DNA of 33,596 bases from CAZQKW01 sp964594075 (GTDB taxonomy: Bacteria; Desulfobacterota; WTBG01; CAIYCZ01), in the NCBI GenBank assembly GCA_964594075.1, contig CAZQKW010000036.1, positions 1 to 33,596 of the forward strand, given 5' to 3'. Made by a program: the position numbers and the translations under genes. Under the pieces are notes generated by a model. The model worked only from the letters and a program-made list of their open reading frames with translations. It searched no databases and was not told the origin of the DNA. Positions 30,421 to 33,596 of this stretch are shown in pieces. How positions within the stretch are numbered: position 1 is the first letter of the stretch; every line of letters starts with the position of its first letter.

Positions 30421-33400
30421 TTATCGGGCCAATTCAGCTTTTACTGCCATGCCGATTGTCTCTACAGAGTAAGGCTTTTTAATATAAGCTCCTGCCCCTA
30501 ACCGCTGTGCTTCTTTAACCTGCTCAGATTCTGAAAACCCGCTGGCGATAATTGCTTTCTGGCGTGGCGCGAGGGATAACATTCGCTTGTAGGTTTCCAA
30601 GCCGTCAATGCCGGGATCCATAATCATGTCCAGGACGATTAAATCACAAGGATTTGACTTCAGATACTCCAGTGCCTCTTCGCCGCTTGCGGCTGTTGCC
30701 ACCTGATAATTAAGTTGTTTCAGAATGCTTGCAGCCATCTCCCGCTGCGATTCCGCGTCGTCCACAACTAAAATCTTTTCGCCCTGCCCCAAATACTGTT
30801 CCACGGATATGCGCTCTGTTTTAACCGCCTGGGGAGCTTTAGTAGCGGGGAAGTAAATGGTAAACGTTGTGCCCGTGCCCAGCGAACTCTCAACGCACAA
30901 ATAGCCGTTATGGTCTTGAACGGTTCCCCATACCACCGCAAGGCCCAACCCGGTTCCACTTCTGCCCATGATTTTTTTGGTGTAAAACGGTTCAAATATC
31001 CGCGACAAATCATCCGGAGAAATACCGCTGCCCGTATCTGTAACCGTAAGCACCACATAGTCGCCTTCGATAATCGAGTCATATCCCGTTACCGGCTTAT
31101 CAAGATAGGTATTCCTGGTAGATATAAACAGGGTTCCCCCCTCAGGCATCGCTTCTGCTGCATTGGAAACTAAGTTCATGATCGTTTTCGACAGATGGAC
31201 GGGCGAGCCCATTATATTCAACAGGTCAGGGGCAGTGTCTGCCACGATACGAACCTCGGGGTGGTAACTCATCAACTTCTCATGGTGCTGGCTATTGAGA
31301 TAGTCAGAAATAAGCGTATTTATATTGACCACTTCTAATACCGGAACGCCGCGCCGCGCCAGGGTTAAGAGATCATTGACGATCGCCGCTGCCTTTTCTC
31401 CTGAGGATTTTATGGATAGCAGCGGTTTTCGCAGCGGACTGTCTTCAGGGATATTGAGCAGCAACAGGTCTGGATATCCTATGAGAGCGCTGAGGATATT
31501 ATTGAGATCATGCGCGACACCGCCGGCGAGAGTGCCGACTGCCTGCATTTTTTCACTCTGACGAATTTTCTCTTCCAGTTTTTTGCGCTCGGTTATATCG
31601 CGGATGGTAGAGGTGAAATATATATCATTGTCAATCTTAAAAATTGTTACTGACGCTTCTGCCGGGAATTCCGTGCCGTCTTTTTTCAGACCGATAACTT
31701 CTATGGGTTTTCCCGAAAGATTAAGCGACCCTTCCCGCACCGCATGACGAACGCTGGTTTTGTTTCGTTCTCGGGACCGTTCAGGCAGTAAAATGTCTCC
31801 CGATTGGCCGAGCAGCTCTTCCTGCCGGTAGCCAAACATGTTTTCTGCGGCTTTATTGCAGAACAGGAGCATGTTGTTGCAGTCTGAGGTTATAATCGCA
31901 TCTATGGATGACTCGGCAATTGCCCTGAAACGGGCTTCGCTCAACCGCAGTGCGGCTTCTGCCTTCTTGTGCTCAGTCAGGTCCCGGATGACACAGAACA
32001 GGTGCGATATCTTGCCGGTTCGGTCATAAATCAGGGTGATATTTTGGGTGGTCGGCACCGCTTTGCCGGTTTTTTGCAAATAATATGTTTCCCAGTTAAG
32101 TATTTTTCCGTTCTTAAAAAGCTGCGCCATCCAAGATGAATTGTTTGCAAAAAAATCATCAGTGATGGTGATTACTCCGCCGCTGGTGGATTCATATGTG
32201 CCGGGTTCGGTGATAAACAAACTGTCCACCGTTTTGCCGACAACGTCGCTTTCCTGATAGTTCAGCATTGCCAGAAAAGCCCGGTTGGGGGTAATAACGC
32301 GGCCGCTGGAGTCGGCAATAAAAATAGGATCAAGCGAATATTCTATGAACTTTTCAAGCTGCTCTTTGGTTTGTTTAAGCTTCTCCTCCGCTGCTTTGCG
32401 CTCCGTAATATCGCGTATGGAACATATGCCGCCGATTCGATGTCCTTGGCTGTTTTTCAGACTTATAATATTGACTTCCCCGGGAAACACCGAGCCATTT
32501 TTTCGTTTATATTCGGTCACATAATTTTCAACAATGCCGTGTTCAATCAACTGCTCGATAACCGGCGGGTTTTGCCCCCCCACGGTATAGTCCGTATAAT
32601 TTGGTGAAAGTTCGGCCGTGTGCATGCCGAGCAATTCTTCTTCCGTATAGCCAAACAACGTTGTTATTTTGTGATTTACTTTTTTGATATAGCCGTGCTC
32701 ATCTGTTACTATCAATCCATCGCCAGAGGTTCTGAAAACATTCTCTAAAAACTCTTTTGCCTCGCGTAATTCAATTTCAGATTGTTTACGCTCTGAAATG
32801 TCACGAACAATGGCAACCAGAAGTTTTTCATCCCCCAGCTTTAAGGTTGCCATAGATGCTTCCGCAAAAAACTCGGTGCCGTCCTTGCGCTCGCCGATGC
32901 CCTCAATGATTCGATTTTCAAACGGGACCACAGTGTCGTTTAAAAAATTTTCCATCCATTCTTTATGGATCTCACGAAATCTGTGGGGAACAATTACCGT
33001 AAAAGGTTTTCCCAGGACTTCTTCCGGTGTGTAACCATAAATCTTTTCAGCCTGTTTGTTCCAGAACCGGATAAAGCCAGTGCCGTCAACAAAGAATATG
33101 GCATCATTAGCCATCTGGATTAATGATTTAAAGCGCTCATCCTGTTCGCGCATCGCCGCTTCAACTTTCTTGCGTTCCGTGATATCCCGAATTATAGCCA
33201 CCGATCCAGTTCGATTTCCGTCTTCATCGTGCAGCATGGTAATGTTCAGCTCGATAGGACAAAGCGTGCCGTCTTTGCGCAGCCAGTGCGCTTCAAAATT
33301 TTTTATCTGCCCGTGGGCGCGCAACTCAGTGAGCATTTTCATGCCAATTTCAAAATATTGCTCATCCTGTGGCGACATTTCGCCGGTGTGTCTGCCCACG

Positions 33401-33558
33401 ATTTCTTCACGGCTAAAGCCCAGCATCTGTTCCAGCGCTTTGTTGATGCTGATTATGTACCCTTTGGCATCGCTCACCATGATCCCGTCAGGGGTGATAT
33501 CATAGATATTTTGCAGAAAACAGTCGGGGATCATGGACTGATTTTTATGAAAATTCAA
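30421..33558 (-). CDS. Soluble hybrid histidine kinase with five PAS domains and a receiver
   Basis: A 1,045-residue signal-transduction protein. Five PAS/PAC units lie at about 15-130, 140-255, 268-385, 398-530 and 541-655, each ending in the typical IRDITERK-type PAC tail. The HisKA domain has the phospho-accepting H683 in GGVAHDLNNILSAL. The HATPase domain has NLVSNAAEAM (N box), DTGSGI (G1), FEPFYTKK and GTGLGLAVV (G2). A C-terminal receiver (about 928-1042) has D933/D934, phospho-acceptor D977 in VLDMIMDPGID and K1028. No membrane helix or signal peptide is present, so it should sense a cytoplasmic cue through its PAS domains; haem, flavin or another ligand cannot be told. The frame opens with TTG at 33558; an ATG at 33534 is a good alternative. 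No response regulator is adjacent. Confidence 0.95.
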   Translation of the reverse strand: MNFHKNQSMIPDCFLQNIYDITPDGIMVSDAKGYIISINKALEQMLGFSREEIVGRHTGEMSPQDEQYFEIGMKMLTELRAHGQIKNFEAHWLRKDGTLCPIELNITMLHDEDGNRTGSVAIIRDITERKKVEAAMREQDERFKSLIQMANDAIFFVDGTGFIRFWNKQAEKIYGYTPEEVLGKPFTVIVPHRFREIHKEWMENFLNDTVVPFENRIIEGIGERKDGTEFFAEASMATLKLGDEKLLVAIVRDISERKQSEIELREAKEFLENVFRTSGDGLIVTDEHGYIKKVNHKITTLFGYTEEELLGMHTAELSPNYTDYTVGGQNPPVIEQLIEHGIVENYVTEYKRKNGSVFPGEVNIISLKNSQGHRIGGICSIRDITERKAAEEKLKQTKEQLEKFIEYSLDPIFIADSSGRVITPNRAFLAMLNYQESDVVGKTVDSLFITEPGTYESTSGGVITITDDFFANNSSWMAQLFKNGKILNWETYYLQKTGKAVPTTQNITLIYDRTGKISHLFCVIRDLTEHKKAEAALRLSEARFRAIAESSIDAIITSDCNNMLLFCNKAAENMFGYRQEELLGQSGDILLPERSRERNKTSVRHAVREGSLNLSGKPIEVIGLKKDGTEFPAEASVTIFKIDNDIYFTSTIRDITERKKLEEKIRQSEKMQAVGTLAGGVAHDLNNILSALIGYPDLLLLNIPEDSPLRKPLLSIKSSGEKAAAIVNDLLTLARRGVPVLEVVNINTLISDYLNSQHHEKLMSYHPEVRIVADTAPDLLNIMGSPVHLSKTIMNLVSNAAEAMPEGGTLFISTRNTYLDKPVTGYDSIIEGDYVVLTVTDTGSGISPDDLSRIFEPFYTKKIMGRSGTGLGLAVVWGTVQDHNGYLCVESSLGTGTTFTIYFPATKAPQAVKTERISVEQYLGQGEKILVVDDAESQREMAASILKQLNYQVATAASGEEALEYLKSNPCDLIVLDMIMDPGIDGLETYKRMLSLAPRQKAIIASGFSESEQVKEAQRLGAGAYIKKPYSVETIGMAVKAELAR

Positions 33559-33568
33559 AACTTGAATA

Positions 33569-33587
33569 CCCCGCTTTGTAAGCGGGG
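33569..33587. repeat. Perfect 8-bp hairpin at the right edge
   Basis: CCCCGCTT pairs with AAGCGGGG across a TGT loop, just upstream of the kinase gene. It could be an operator, a leader hairpin or one unit of another repeat that continues outside the window. Confidence 0.5.
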
Positions 33588-33596
33588 ATGAAAAGT

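Overview
The window is one contiguous piece of a bacterial chromosome of roughly even base composition. A Gram-negative (diderm) host is indicated by a family 9 heptosyltransferase-like enzyme, a WaaE-like family 2 glycosyltransferase, LPS-kinase (WaaP-type) domains and several lipobox or exported proteins. An exported CXXCH protein and a multi-PAS hybrid kinase would fit an environmental, possibly anaerobic lineage such as Desulfobacterota or a candidate phylum. No ribosomal gene is present to place it, so the taxonomy is a guess.

Layout. (1) 1-2129, minus strand: a RadC-family protein followed 15 nt later by a type I restriction-modification methyltransferase (hsdM) that runs off the left edge. 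A perfect 15-bp inverted repeat lies just upstream of radC. (2) 2422-7251: mostly unrelated single genes. They are a small lipoprotein, a WYL-type regulator, a membrane-anchored MORN-like repeat protein (the only plus-strand gene here), an MBL-fold lipoprotein and a YfcE-like phosphoesterase. (3) 7565-8335, plus strand: an exported split-barrel (PPOX-like) protein carrying a single haem c motif. (4) 14245-8363, minus strand: a housekeeping run miaA - hflX - FlgT-like exported protein - pgsA - coaBC - type 4 uracil-DNA glycosylase, mostly overlapping or touching.

(5) 14376-24783, plus strand: a surface-glycan block. It encodes GT9, GT2, a protein with two tandem WaaP-like kinase domains, GT4, a lipoprotein esterase bracketed by two inverted copies of a short repeat, two tandem FemAB/GNAT paralogues, a hexapeptide-repeat acyltransferase and a WcaL-like GT4. 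The genes fit assembly and decoration of an LPS core or related glycan. No flippase, polymerase or ligase is visible. (6) 24932-25752: a small polytopic membrane protein on the minus strand, then tRNA-Ala(CGC) with its own recognisable promoter and terminator. (7) 26005-29687: an MMPL/RND-type exporter divergent from a Tat-exported protein of unknown family, whose leader has a good promoter followed by an intrinsic terminator. (8) 30421-33558, minus strand: a soluble hybrid histidine kinase with five PAS domains and a C-terminal receiver.

The intergenic spaces repeatedly carry a short MITE/REP-like repeat with GAAGAATCT/AGATTCTTC arms and TTTTTCAACAG-type ends. At least seven copies or fragments were found by eye.

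The strongest candidates for something not well described are the divergent RND exporter/Tat-protein pair with its attenuator-like leader, the double-kinase WaaP protein, the haem-tagged split-barrel protein, the tandem FemAB pair, and the inverted-repeat-bracketed esterase.
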